The translations under genes and the position numbers were made by a program. A stretch of DNA of 64,000 nucleotides, from contig VXSK01000003.1 in assembly GCA_009838035.1 (NCBI GenBank), positions 207,661 through 271,660 on the forward strand, written 5' to 3'. This document shows, piece after piece, positions 19,089 to 28,086 of this stretch; the first letter of the stretch is position 1, and each line of letters begins with the position of its first letter. Below the pieces are notes generated by a model that worked only from the letters and a program-made list of their open reading frames with translations, was not told the origin of the DNA and ran no database searches. The stretch comes from Gammaproteobacteria bacterium. GTDB taxonomy: Bacteria > Pseudomonadota > Gammaproteobacteria > Steroidobacterales > Foliamicaceae.

Positions 19089-19949
19089 TCAGGCCGTGAT
19101 CCGCATGGAGAAATCGCAGGCCCGGACGTTCTTGGTCAACGCGCCGCAGGAGATACGGTCAACGCCGGAGGCGGCGACTTCGGCGACGTTGTCCGGCCCG
19201 ATTCCGCCCGAAGCTTCCAGTATCACTTCCAATCCACGGCGATCGCGTTCCCCGACGGCCTCGGCCATTTGATCCACGGAGAAGTTGTCCAGCATTATCC
19301 AACTCGCACCGGCGTCCAGCGCCTCGCCCAACTCATCCAGGTCCTGCACTTCTACAGTGACCGGCAGATCGCCGCCGCGCTCGTGAGCCGCCTCGAGCGC
19401 CTGGCGCACGCCTCCCGCGGCGGCAATGTGGTTCTCCTTGAGCAGGACCGCGTCGTACAGGCCCATGCGGTGATTGCTTGCGCCGCCCACGCGCACCGCG
19501 TATTTCTGCGCCTGGCGCAGGCCGGGCAGCGTCTTGCGGGTGTCCAGCAGGACCGTGCGGAAGCCCTCCAGCGCCTCCACCATGGCGCGCGCCTGGGTCG
19601 CCACGGCCGACAGCAGTTGCAGGAAGTTCAGGGCCGAGCGTTCGCCGCTCAGCAGTCCTCGCACCGGTCCCTCCAGCTCGCAGACGGGCTCGTCCGCCGT
19701 GGTCGTGCCGCCCTCGGCAACCCGCCAGCGGATCGAGATCCGCTCGTCGCAGGCGCGGAACACCTCGTCGAACCAGCCCCGACCGCACAGCACGCACTCC
19801 TCGCGCGCGACGACCACCGCCGCGGCATGAGCATCCGCGGGCAGCAACCCGGCCGACACGTCGCCGGCGCCCACGTCCTCGCGCAGCGCCCGGCGCACGT
19901 CCTCGCGCACCGTTTCCGCGGGCGCGGCGGGTTTTTCCGGCTTCCCCAT
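19089..19949 (-). CDS. nadC: Nicotinate-nucleotide pyrophosphorylase (quinolinate phosphoribosyltransferase)
   Basis: 286 aa from ATG 19949 (a TTG precedes it directly). It converts quinolinate and PRPP to NaMN in de novo NAD synthesis. Conserved segments: ALREDVGAGDVSAGLL, SGERSALNFLQ, LLDTRKTLPGLRQAQKYAVR, GGASNHRMGLYDAVLLKENHI, EVQDLDEL and a C-terminal EASGGIGPDNV. It follows the thioesterase gene by 24 bp in a ubiD-thioesterase-nadC run. nadA and nadB are not in the window. Confidence 0.96.
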   Translation of the reverse strand: MGKPEKPAAPAETVREDVRRALREDVGAGDVSAGLLPADAHAAAVVVAREECVLCGRGWFDEVFRACDERISIRWRVAEGGTTTADEPVCELEGPVRGLLSGERSALNFLQLLSAVATQARAMVEALEGFRTVLLDTRKTLPGLRQAQKYAVRVGGASNHRMGLYDAVLLKENHIAAAGGVRQALEAAHERGGDLPVTVEVQDLDELGEALDAGASWIMLDNFSVDQMAEAVGERDRRGLEVILEASGGIGPDNVAEVAASGVDRISCGALTKNVRACDFSMRITA

Positions 19950-19973
19950 CAACTCAAGGGCGCTAGCCTCACC

Positions 19974-20381
19974 CTATTCCAGGAATACGTTCGTCACCGT
20001 GGCCCGGACCAGCACGGCGCCATCCTTCTCGCGCCTGAGCTCCGCCTCGACCACGGACTGGCGGCGACCGTTGTGCACGACCCGGCCCTCCCCCAGCAGC
20101 GGTTCACCCATCGGCACGGCCTTGAGGAAGTTGGCGGAAATCTGCGCCGTCGTGAACGGGCGCCCGCCGCCACCGAACCAGGTCGTTGAGCCGCTCACGT
20201 CGTCGAGCATCGCGAGCGCATAGCCGCCCTGCAGCGAACCGATCGGGTTGGCAAACTCCCGCGGTGGCCGGTAGCACGCGGTTACGACGCCCGCCTCGGC
20301 GTCCACCGAGACCAGTTCGCCGCCGACTGCGTCGCGGCTGGTCAGCCGCGGAAGTTTCGAGAGGTCGACCGGCTCCGCCAT
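19974..20381 (-). CDS. PaaI-like hotdog-fold thioesterase
   Basis: 135 aa. The hotdog core is seen in FANPIGSLQGGYALAMLDDVSG, with the PaaI/YbgC-like GG(Y/F)xxxxxD catalytic region, then a strand RPFTTAQISANFLKAVPMGE and a C-terminal VVEAELRREKDGAVLVRATVT. It probably hydrolyses acyl-CoA esters. It sits 17 bp after the UbiD gene. The substrate cannot be read from sequence. Confidence 0.85.
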   Translation of the reverse strand: MAEPVDLSKLPRLTSRDAVGGELVSVDAEAGVVTACYRPPREFANPIGSLQGGYALAMLDDVSGSTTWFGGGGRPFTTAQISANFLKAVPMGEPLLGEGRVVHNGRRQSVVEAELRREKDGAVLVRATVTNVFLE

Positions 20382-20398
20382 GCTGGAACCCGCTGGCC

Positions 20399-21895
20399 CT
20401 AATCCAGCGCGTCGCCCAGGCGCTTGGCCAGCGCCGCCACGTCCGCGGGATCGGCCTGGCTGACTTCCGGGTACTCGGTAAAGCGCTCGGGAATCTTCAC
20501 CGTGGCGTCGATGCCCATCTGCTCGGACTGCACCGGCACGCCCTGGGCCGACTTAGGCGCCGAGGGGTCCAGCACGAAAGCCTGGCCGGACGGATTCATG
20601 ATGATGTCCGATACGGGCTGCACCCGCGTCATGATCGCCCACTCCACCGAAGCCAGGTCGTAGGGATTGACGTCCGGTCCCACCACAATCACCAGCTTGG
20701 CCGTGCGTCCCCAGCGGCCGGCCGCGCCCCAGACGGCGTGCAGCACGTACTTGCCGAACTCCGGATGCGGCTTGGTGGCGCCGTCCACGGCGAGCTGCAC
20801 GATATAGGTCATGTTGGGCGTGACGACCACGTCCTTGACCTCGGGAATCTTGCGCCCCAGGTCGCTCAGGACTTCGCCCTCCACCGGCAGCAGCGCCAGG
20901 TAGTTGTGATCGAACGGAGGCACCATCTCCATCGTCGAGTGCCAGATCGGGTTCTTGCGGTGGGTGATGTGGTTGACCTGCATCAGCGGAAACACCTGCA
21001 CCGCGTCGTAGTAGCCCAGCGGGTTGGAGTGCCAGCCGATCTGCTCCTGCTGGCCGGGCAGGAACTCGCCCTCCAGCACGTATTCGGCGGTGGCGGGAAC
21101 TTCGATGTCCACCGTGTCGCATTTCACGAGATCGAGCGGCGCGCCGCGCAGGCCGCCGGCGAAGTCGTACTCGTCCTGGCCGAACGGCAGGCCGGTGGCG
21201 GACGCGAGGTGCAGCGCCGGGTCGCAGTTGCAGGCAATCGCGATTTCCAGGGTCTTGCCCGCGGCAATGGCCTTGGCCAGGTGTAGGCCGCCGTGATTCA
21301 TCGGCGGGTTCCAATAGACGAACACCGCCAGGCAGCGGTCCTGGTTGTGCTGCGAATACTCGCCGCCGGCCGGATGCTGGGCGTTCCAGAGCTGGGTATG
21401 GCGGTACCAGCCCACGTTGCGGGCGCCGGTTTCGGGGTCCTTGGTGATCGCGATGCCGTTGGTGATGTAGCCAGGCCCCTCCTTTCCGAACCAGACGTGC
21501 GGAATCTGCTTGCCCAGGGACACCTCGTTTTCGGGAATCACGACCTCCTTGCACGGAGCGTCATCCCGATCGACCATCACCGGCTTGTGCCAGCTTGCTG
21601 GGTCGGCTAGCACGCGCGCCAGCTTGCGCTTGGCTTCGAGCACGTCCTCCTCGTCGATGCACAGCGCGGTGCGCTCGCGCGAGCCGTACGGATTGAACGC
21701 GACGGGCACGTCCGGCGTGTTGTAGCCGGTCAGGTTCTCCAGGATCAGGGCACGATTGGGGCCGCTGTGCAGAAGCGCCATAAGCGGCTGCAGATCGGAC
21801 TCGTTCAGCCCCACCGAAAGCGGTTCCTTGATGCGGCGCAGGTCGTCGCGCTCCTCCAGCAGATCAAGAAATGCCCGAAAATCCTCGTATGCCAT
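20399..21895 (-). CDS. UbiD-family prenyl-FMN decarboxylase
   Basis: 498 aa from ATG 21895, with a strong GGGAGG ribosome-binding site; a further in-frame start 7 codons upstream is weaker. UbiD enzymes (de)carboxylate aromatic or unsaturated acids using prenylated FMN made by UbiX, whose gene is at 28566. Family segments are clear: YEDFRAFLDLLEERDDLRRI, NGIAITKDPETG (prFMN loop), QHNQDRCLAVF, a Glu-rich YVLEGEFLPG and the late HAVWGAAGRWGRTAKLVIVV. Clustering with a thioesterase and a divergent CoA ligase suggests a catabolic or biosynthetic carboxylic acid. Ubiquinone synthesis (ubiD proper) is not excluded. Confidence 0.9.
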   Translation of the reverse strand: MAYEDFRAFLDLLEERDDLRRIKEPLSVGLNESDLQPLMALLHSGPNRALILENLTGYNTPDVPVAFNPYGSRERTALCIDEEDVLEAKRKLARVLADPASWHKPVMVDRDDAPCKEVVIPENEVSLGKQIPHVWFGKEGPGYITNGIAITKDPETGARNVGWYRHTQLWNAQHPAGGEYSQHNQDRCLAVFVYWNPPMNHGGLHLAKAIAAGKTLEIAIACNCDPALHLASATGLPFGQDEYDFAGGLRGAPLDLVKCDTVDIEVPATAEYVLEGEFLPGQQEQIGWHSNPLGYYDAVQVFPLMQVNHITHRKNPIWHSTMEMVPPFDHNYLALLPVEGEVLSDLGRKIPEVKDVVVTPNMTYIVQLAVDGATKPHPEFGKYVLHAVWGAAGRWGRTAKLVIVVGPDVNPYDLASVEWAIMTRVQPVSDIIMNPSGQAFVLDPSAPKSAQGVPVQSEQMGIDATVKIPERFTEYPEVSQADPADVAALAKRLGDALD

Positions 21896-21994
21896 GAACA
21901 AACCTCCCGCCGGCACTTGCGTAAACGCGCAGCCTAATGCAATTTACGGTTTCTTTCCACGGGCAGGGACCGGCCAGCGCATGCGGAGCGCCAA

Positions 21995-23515
21995 TTGAGC
22001 AGCGACAGGGTCTACGACTGGCTGGCCTACCACGCCCGCTACAACGCCGACTCCCTCGCCTGCGTGGATCTCGGCACGGGCCGTCGATTCACCTACGACG
22101 AGTTCAACGAACGAAGCACGCGCCTGGCCACGGGGCTGGCTGCCGGGCACGGCGTCGGAAAGGGCGACCGGGTGGCCATCATCGCCGCCAACAGCACCGA
22201 CTTCTACGAACTCATGTTCGCCTGCTGGAAACTGGGCGCGCTGTTCATGCCGCTGAACTGGCGGCTGCACCCGGTGGAGATCGCGGAGCTTCTTTCGCAC
22301 GGCGAGCCGAAGGCCGTGTTCTGCGACGAGGAATACGCGCCGCTGGCCGAGGGCTGGAATGAGGGGGCGCTGCTTATCCGCCGCGAGGGCCGCGGCTCGG
22401 ACCACGAGCGGCTGATTGCCGGTCACGAGCCGGAAGCGGTCATGCCGCAGCTCAGCGGCGACGACCTGAACTGCCTGCTGTACACCTCCGGCACCACCGG
22501 AAGGCCCAAGGGGGTCATGTACAACTACCGCATGGTCCGCAACACCGTGCTGTGCGGCGCACTGCACGCGGGCCTGTCGCGGGATTCGGTAAGCCTCACG
22601 TACGCCCCGATGTTCCATACGGCCGGATTGAACGCGGCGGGCACGTCGCTGTTCCACTACGGCGGCTGTGTGAACGTCATGCCACGCTGGGACGCACGCA
22701 AGTGCCTCGGCTACCTGACGGACGCCGAAATGGGCATTACCCACTGCATCGGCGTGCCCACGCATTACCTGATGATGAGCGAGCTGCCGGAATTCGAAAG
22801 CGCGGAATTCCCGGCGCTGGCTTGCCTGGGCGTTGGCAGCGCCCCCGCGTCCATGCAACTGCTGCGCACCTGGGAAGCCAAGGGCGTGGCCCTGGCGCAA
22901 TCCTACGGGCTGACGGAGTGTTTCAGCGTAACGATGACCCCGCCGCACCGCGCCCGCGAAATGCTGGGCTCGGCGGGCCACGCGATGATGCACGTGCAGG
23001 TGCAGGTCGGGGACGGCGAAGGCCGTGAGCTGCCGCGCGGCGAGGTGGGCGAGATCCAATTGCGGGGCCCGGGCGTTACGCCCGGATACTGGCGCGACCC
23101 GGAACTCACGGCCGCGTCGCGGGTGAACGGCTGGTTCCGCACCGGCGACGCGGCCCGCATGGACGAAGAAGGCATTCTCACGATCGTGGACCGGCTCAAG
23201 GACATGTTCATATCCGGCGGCGAGAACATCTACCCGGTGGAGATCGAGAACGTGGTCGTACGGATGCCGGCGGTCAGCATGGTGGGCGTGATCGGCGTGC
23301 CCGATCCGAAATGGGGCGAAGTGGGCATGGCGCTGGTGCTGCCGCGCAAGGGCATGCGGGTGACCGAAGAGGAGGTGCTGGAGCAATGCCGGAACCACCT
23401 GGCCCGCTATAAGATTCCCAGGCAGGTGAAGATCGTGAACGAGCTGCCGATCAGTCCGCAGGGCAAGCTTCTGAAGACGGAACTGCGCCGCCTCTACGGA
23501 GGGCGGGATGAGTAA
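21995..23515 (+). CDS. AMP-dependent acyl-CoA synthetase/ligase
   Basis: 506 aa from a TTG start preceded by GCGGAG; no ATG is available. It activates a carboxylic acid to its acyl-AMP and CoA thioester. Motifs: P-loop-like LLYTSGTTGRPKGVMY (residues ~160-175), AQSYGLTECFSVT, GWFRTGDAARMDEEG, DRLKDMFISGGENIYPVEIE and the C-terminal Lys in SPQGKLLKTELRR. It resembles medium/long-chain or aryl-acid ligases. The 3' end overlaps the metal-exporter-like MFS gene by 8 bp. Divergent from ubiD. Confidence 0.92.
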   Translation: MSSDRVYDWLAYHARYNADSLACVDLGTGRRFTYDEFNERSTRLATGLAAGHGVGKGDRVAIIAANSTDFYELMFACWKLGALFMPLNWRLHPVEIAELLSHGEPKAVFCDEEYAPLAEGWNEGALLIRREGRGSDHERLIAGHEPEAVMPQLSGDDLNCLLYTSGTTGRPKGVMYNYRMVRNTVLCGALHAGLSRDSVSLTYAPMFHTAGLNAAGTSLFHYGGCVNVMPRWDARKCLGYLTDAEMGITHCIGVPTHYLMMSELPEFESAEFPALACLGVGSAPASMQLLRTWEAKGVALAQSYGLTECFSVTMTPPHRAREMLGSAGHAMMHVQVQVGDGEGRELPRGEVGEIQLRGPGVTPGYWRDPELTAASRVNGWFRTGDAARMDEEGILTIVDRLKDMFISGGENIYPVEIENVVVRMPAVSMVGVIGVPDPKWGEVGMALVLPRKGMRVTEEEVLEQCRNHLARYKIPRQVKIVNELPISPQGKLLKTELRRLYGGRDE

Positions 23516-24908
23516 GGAATCCCTCCCGATGCGGGACAACCCGTTCCGCTACGCGGGTTTCCGGCGGCTGTTCGCGGCCCAGGTCATCGCGCTGGTCGGA
23601 ACGGGCCTGAGTACCGTGGGCCTGCAACTGCTGGCCTACCGGCTGACCGGCGGCCAGGCGGCGCCGGTGCTGGCCACGGCCCTTTCGATCAAGATGGTCG
23701 CCTACGTGTTCCTGGCGCCGATCTGCGGCGGGCTGGCGCATCGGACCTCGCGCAAGGGCATCCTCGTAACCAGCGACGTGCTGCGGGCGGGGCTGGTGCT
23801 GCTGCTGCCGTTCGTGACCACTGAATGGCAGATCTACGTGCTGATCTTCGCGGTGCAGGCGCTGTCGGCGGCGTTCAAGCCGGTGTTCCAGGCGATCATT
23901 CCGACCGTGCTGCCGGACCAGGCCACCTACACGCGGGCGCTTTCCTGGACCCGCCTGGCCTACGATCTGGAAACGGTCGGCAGCATGATGCTCGCCATTG
24001 TGCTCATGGCCGCCGGCAGCGGGTTCGAGCTGCTGTTCGAACTGAATTCAGCCGCTTTCCTGATTTCGGCGCTGCTGATCGTCGTGACCCGCCTGCCGAA
24101 GATCGCCCCAGTCGAGCGCACGGGTAAAGTGCTGGACGACGTGACCTTCGGCGTGCGTTCGTACATGGCCACGCCGCGGCTGCGCGCGCTGCTGGTGCTC
24201 TACTTCGGCGCCGCCATGGTCAGCGGCGCGGTGCTGGTGAACAACGTCGATTACGTGCGCACCGAACTCGGCGGCGCCGACTACCTGGTGGCCGTGACCA
24301 TGCTGGCCTACGGCGCCGGATCGATGGCCGCGGCCCTCACCACCCCGCTGATCCTGCGCCGCATCAAGAGCCGCCAGCTGATGTCGCGCGGCGCGCTGCT
24401 GGCCGGATTCGCGGCGCTGTTCATGATTCTTTCGCCCGGCCTGGTCCCGGTGCTGGTGATGTGGACGATCATGGGCGCCGGCGGTTCCTGGGTCTATACG
24501 CCTTCGGGAAGGGTCATCAACCGGTCTTCCAGCCCGGCCGACCTGCCGGCGTATTTCTCCGCGCACTTCTCTCTTTCCCATAGCGCGTGGCTGGTCGGCT
24601 ATCCCCTGGCGGGTTGGCTGGGTACCACGCTGGGGCTATCGACAGCCGGCCTTATCCTGGGACTGATCTGCATCGCGCTGGCGCTGGCGGGCGCGCGGCT
24701 GTGGCCGCGCCAGGACCACGAGGAAATCCTGCACGAGCATGAGGCGGTGGAGCACACCCACAAGCACTTCCACGATCGTCATCACCAGCATGCTCACGAG
24801 GGAGGCGAAGGCGAGGAGCCGCACAGTCATCCGCACCGCCACGAGCCGCTGCGCCACACGCACGACTACGTGATCGACCTGCATCACACCCGCTGGCCCA
24901 CGGGGTAG
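23508..24908 (+). CDS. MFS transporter with histidine-rich C-terminal tail
   Basis: 466 aa. Twelve predicted transmembrane segments cover residues ~15-400 (VIALVGTGLSTVGLQLLAY, LRAGLVLLLPFV, LVAVTMLAYGAGSMAAAL). The last ~65 residues are hydrophilic and contain about twenty His (HEHEAVEHTHKHFHDRHHQH, then HSHPHRHEPLRH). Such tails mark NreB-like nickel/cobalt/zinc exporters, where they bind metal in the cytoplasm. Its coupling to an acyl-CoA ligase by overlap is unusual. Confidence 0.82.
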   Translation: MSKESLPMRDNPFRYAGFRRLFAAQVIALVGTGLSTVGLQLLAYRLTGGQAAPVLATALSIKMVAYVFLAPICGGLAHRTSRKGILVTSDVLRAGLVLLLPFVTTEWQIYVLIFAVQALSAAFKPVFQAIIPTVLPDQATYTRALSWTRLAYDLETVGSMMLAIVLMAAGSGFELLFELNSAAFLISALLIVVTRLPKIAPVERTGKVLDDVTFGVRSYMATPRLRALLVLYFGAAMVSGAVLVNNVDYVRTELGGADYLVAVTMLAYGAGSMAAALTTPLILRRIKSRQLMSRGALLAGFAALFMILSPGLVPVLVMWTIMGAGGSWVYTPSGRVINRSSSPADLPAYFSAHFSLSHSAWLVGYPLAGWLGTTLGLSTAGLILGLICIALALAGARLWPRQDHEEILHEHEAVEHTHKHFHDRHHQHAHEGGEGEEPHSHPHRHEPLRHTHDYVIDLHHTRWPTG

Positions 24909-24943
24909 TATCGAGTCCCGAGACACGGTCCAGGAATAAGGAA

Positions 24944-26182
24944 ATGAACCGAATCTACAGTCTGATCTTTGCCCTGCCGCTTTTCATGGCTGCCTGCGGG
25001 GGCGGGGAAATGGATACTGCGGTCGATCCGCAATCCGCCGATCCGCAATCCGCCGATCCGGGTCCCGTGGTTACCTACGTCACCACGGAAACCTTCGATG
25101 AGGAGGTCCTTCGGTCGGACATTCCGGTGCTGGTCGATTTCACCGCGACCTGGTGTGTGCCCTGCAAGGTCGTGGACCCGATCATAATGAGCCTGTACCC
25201 GGAAATGGCGGGGCGCGCGAAAGTCTTCAAGCTGGACATCGACGAGGATCCGGAAATCTATCAGCGGCTCGGCGTAAACGGCGTGCCGCACATCCTGTTC
25301 TTCAACAAGGGCGAGGAGCAGGACCGGATCGTCAGTCCGCAGCCGAGAGAAATCTACGTGCAATATCTCGAGGCCCTGATCGAAGGGCGATCCACGCTGG
25401 AGGTTTCGCTGCAACTCCTGGAGGAAGACTCGTTTCGCCGTCATTTCGTCATGACCCGGAGCACCGAGGACCTCGAGTCGGCGATGGAAGCCTTTCCGGG
25501 CCTGATGTCCGATCCGCTCGAGAACGGCCAGACACCCCTGTCGATGATCCTCAACAGCCCGAATTACCGGCAAGACGAGCAGATCGAATTTGCCCTGGCC
25601 AATGGCGCGCAGCCAACGACGCGGGACCTGGTGGGCCTGGGCAGATGCGACGAATTCCTTGCCGCATTGGCCGGCGATCCGGAGGCGCTGGACCGGCCGG
25701 ACCCGGACGGCGCATCACCGCTGTACGTGGCGATCGCCCGATCGTACCGGCTTGAGAACGGCGGCTGCGTTCGCGCCGTACTTGAAGCGGGCGCGGACCC
25801 GGGAGCGAACACAAGCCAACGCTACGCTCTGGGCCGCAGCGTTGTGCTGCTTGACGATCCCGCCTTGATCGCTGAATTTCTCGATCGCGGCCTGGATCCC
25901 CGGCAATCGGACGAAAACGGCTGGAACATGCTGCATTGGGCGGCGAATTACGGATACGCCGATGTCGTGTCCCTGTTTGTCGATCGCGATCTGGACCTGG
26001 ACGCCACCAACCACAAGGGCGAAACGGCAGCGGACATGGTGCGCGAACGGCGCGACCGCACGGCGAAGGCGCTGGAAGCCGGCGTGGATTCGTACGGGCG
26101 AGAGTTGGACGAGGCGGCACGCCCCTATTACCGGGAACGGATTGCCAGGAGCGACGAAATCCTCGCAATTCTCGGCGCGTAA
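24944..26182 (+). CDS. Lipoprotein fusing a thioredoxin domain to ankyrin repeats
   Basis: 412 aa. A lipoprotein signal ends in MAAC (Cys ~18) and is followed by a short linker containing the SADPQ duplication. A thioredoxin fold at ~40-145 has the redox motif WCVPC in VDFTATWCVPCKVVD and the cis-Pro segment NGVPHILFF. The C-terminal half (~180-410) carries ankyrin-like repeats: NGQTPLSMILNS, DGASPLYVAIARS, ENGWNMLHWAANYGYADVV and KGETAADMVRERRD. A periplasmic, membrane-anchored reductase or chaperone presented by a protein-binding scaffold is inferred. No operon partner is evident. Confidence 0.82.
   Translation: MNRIYSLIFALPLFMAACGGGEMDTAVDPQSADPQSADPGPVVTYVTTETFDEEVLRSDIPVLVDFTATWCVPCKVVDPIIMSLYPEMAGRAKVFKLDIDEDPEIYQRLGVNGVPHILFFNKGEEQDRIVSPQPREIYVQYLEALIEGRSTLEVSLQLLEEDSFRRHFVMTRSTEDLESAMEAFPGLMSDPLENGQTPLSMILNSPNYRQDEQIEFALANGAQPTTRDLVGLGRCDEFLAALAGDPEALDRPDPDGASPLYVAIARSYRLENGGCVRAVLEAGADPGANTSQRYALGRSVVLLDDPALIAEFLDRGLDPRQSDENGWNMLHWAANYGYADVVSLFVDRDLDLDATNHKGETAADMVRERRDRTAKALEAGVDSYGRELDEAARPYYRERIARSDEILAILGA
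25025..25054 (+). repeat. Two perfect tandem copies of a 15-bp unit
   Basis: GATCCGCAATCCGCC is repeated twice directly, with a third partial copy. It encodes the duplicated SADPQ-type linker of the thioredoxin-ankyrin lipoprotein and keeps the frame. Probably a slippage-prone linker. Confidence 0.85.
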
Positions 26183-26192
26183 GGCGTACCCA

Positions 26193-27194
26193 CTACATCG
26201 CGGAACAAGCCCCGGCGGCAGTGGCCCGTAACCTGTCCACCGCCTCGCGGTAGCCGTCTTCGAGTTCGGCGACGAGTTCGGCGGTGGTGAGAACGCTCTC
26301 GACCGAGCCCACGCCCTGCCCCGCCGACCAGATGTCGCGCCAGGCATTTGCGCGCTTCTCCTCGTTATTGAACTGGATTTCCGGATTGGCCTTGCCCAGA
26401 TCTTCCGGGTCGATTCCGGCCTTCTCGACGCTCGCCTTGAGGAAATTGGCCGGCACGCCGGTGAAGTAGGGAGTCAGCACCAGGTCGTCGGCGCCGCTGT
26501 CCACGAGCATCTGCTTGTAGCCGTCCGAAGCCAGGCTTTCGCGCGCGGCGATGAACCGGGTTCCGACGTAGGCGAAATCCGCGCCCATCGCGATTGCCGC
26601 GGCAATGTCGGCGCCCGAGGAGATTCCTCCGGCCAGCACGATGGCGCCGTCGAAGAACTTGCGCACCTCGGCCACGAACGCGAACGGCGTGATCATGCCC
26701 GTATGTCCGCCGGCGCCGGCGGCCACCAGGATCAGGCCGTCGACGCCCGCGTCGGCCGCCTTGTGCGCGTAGAACAGGCTGTTGACGTCGCAGTAGAGCA
26801 AGCCGCCGTAAGAATGCACTTCCTCGCGCACCAGCCTGGGGCTGCCCAGCGAGCTGATGACCATCGGGGCCTGGTATTTGACCGTGAGGTCGAGGTCGGC
26901 GGCCAGCCGCTTGTTGGTGCGATGAACGATCAGGTTCACGGCCCAGGGAGCGGTCGTGCCGGGACTGGCCCGCTCTTCTTCATCCAGCGTCGTCGAAATC
27001 CGCTTCAGCCAGTCCTCCAGCGTCTCGAGAGGACGGGCGTTGAGCGAGGGGAATGCGCCGATCAGGCCGCCCCGGCAGGCCTCGATCACGAGATCGGGCC
27101 CCGACACGAGGAACATGGGCGCGGCGAACGCCGGCAGCTTCAGCCGCGCCTTGAGTTGCGCCAGACTTGCGCTTGAATCCGCGCCTTCAGCCAC
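26193..27194 (-). CDS. Nitronate monooxygenase / 2-nitropropane dioxygenase family
   Basis: 333 aa from GTG 27194. An FMN-binding TIM barrel is recognisable from FAAPMFLVSGPDLVIEA, GLIGAFPSLNARP, LILVAAGAGGHTGMITPFAF (glycine loop with the catalytic-type His), VLAGGISSGADIAAAIAMG and ADFAYVGTRFIA. Members oxidise nitronates or act on other activated carbon acids. It follows the SDR gene by 22 bp on the same strand, so the two probably share a transcript. Confidence 0.9.
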   Translation of the reverse strand: MAEGADSSASLAQLKARLKLPAFAAPMFLVSGPDLVIEACRGGLIGAFPSLNARPLETLEDWLKRISTTLDEEERASPGTTAPWAVNLIVHRTNKRLAADLDLTVKYQAPMVISSLGSPRLVREEVHSYGGLLYCDVNSLFYAHKAADAGVDGLILVAAGAGGHTGMITPFAFVAEVRKFFDGAIVLAGGISSGADIAAAIAMGADFAYVGTRFIAARESLASDGYKQMLVDSGADDLVLTPYFTGVPANFLKASVEKAGIDPEDLGKANPEIQFNNEEKRANAWRDIWSAGQGVGSVESVLTTAELVAELEDGYREAVDRLRATAAGACSAM

Positions 27195-27216
27195 CGCGTT
27201 GAGGTTGTCTTGCCTG

Positions 27217-28011
27217 CTAGTCGGAGTCGCCGCTGGCCAGGGGCGGCAACTGGCCTATATGCACGCCGCTGTCGGCAATCAGTGTCTCGCCGGTAACCAG
27301 CGGGGCGCCTTCCAGGAACCAGACAAGGACCTCGGCGACGTGGCGCGGCTCGGCGACCTGCTTCAGCGGAAGCGCCTGACTGGCCATGTCGAGCATCGCC
27401 TGGTAGGCCTCGTCGCCCATGCCGCCCTGCAGCCAACGCGTCTGGATCATGCCGGGCGCGACGCTGTTGATGCGGATTTCGGGCCCCAGCACGTGCGCCA
27501 GCGACTTGGTCATCAGGTTAAGGGCGGCCTTGGACGCGGCGTAGGGGATCGAGGACGCAATGCCCGTCACGCCTCCGATCGAAGAGTTGTTGACCACGGC
27601 GCCGCTGCCCAGCGCCCGCATGTGCGGCTCCACGGCGCGGATCATCTGGTAGGTGCCCACGACGTTGACCGCGTAGATGTCGAGGAAGTCCTGCTTGTCG
27701 ATGCCGTGAAGATTGGCGAACGGGTTGAACTTGGTCCGCCCGGCGTTGTTGACCAGGTAGTCGATCCGCCCCCAGGCATCCATGGCCGCCGCCGCCAGCT
27801 TCAGGCAGTCGTCGTCCTCGGAAACGTCGGCCTGCACGACCCGCGTTTCGGCGCCTGCAGCCTCGCAGCGCGCGGCGGTCTCGTGCGCCTCTTTCTCGCT
27901 GCGCGTGTAGTTCACGACGACGTTGCAGCCGCGTTCCGACAGCAACTCCGCCGCGGCCGCGCCGACACCCGTGGCCGATCCCGTTACGATGGCCGTCTTC
28001 CGCTCGTTCAT
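27217..28011 (-). CDS. Short-chain dehydrogenase/reductase
   Basis: 264 aa from the ATG encoding MNERKTAIVTG; a TTG three codons upstream is unlikely. Classical SDR: TGxxxGxG cofactor motif (TGSATGVGAAAAELL), NNAG (LVNNAGRTKF), catalytic Ser in NNSSIGGVTG, YxxxK (YAASKAALN) and PG motif (VAPGMIQT). It reduces or oxidises a carbonyl/alcohol with NAD(P). The probable partner is the nitronate-monooxygenase-like gene downstream. Confidence 0.92.
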   Translation of the reverse strand: MNERKTAIVTGSATGVGAAAAELLSERGCNVVVNYTRSEKEAHETAARCEAAGAETRVVQADVSEDDDCLKLAAAAMDAWGRIDYLVNNAGRTKFNPFANLHGIDKQDFLDIYAVNVVGTYQMIRAVEPHMRALGSGAVVNNSSIGGVTGIASSIPYAASKAALNLMTKSLAHVLGPEIRINSVAPGMIQTRWLQGGMGDEAYQAMLDMASQALPLKQVAEPRHVAEVLVWFLEGAPLVTGETLIADSGVHIGQLPPLASGDSD

Positions 28012-28086
28012 GGCGCGCAATTCTAGCCGGTACGCCGAGTCTGCGGTAAAGTTGATACCGGTTCACGAACAACAGGAGACATCGTC

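Noticed and set aside
21944..23539. A 531-codon minus strand frame opposite the acyl-CoA ligase
   Set aside because: The ligase motifs lie on the + strand; the opposite frame is His/Arg-rich shadow.
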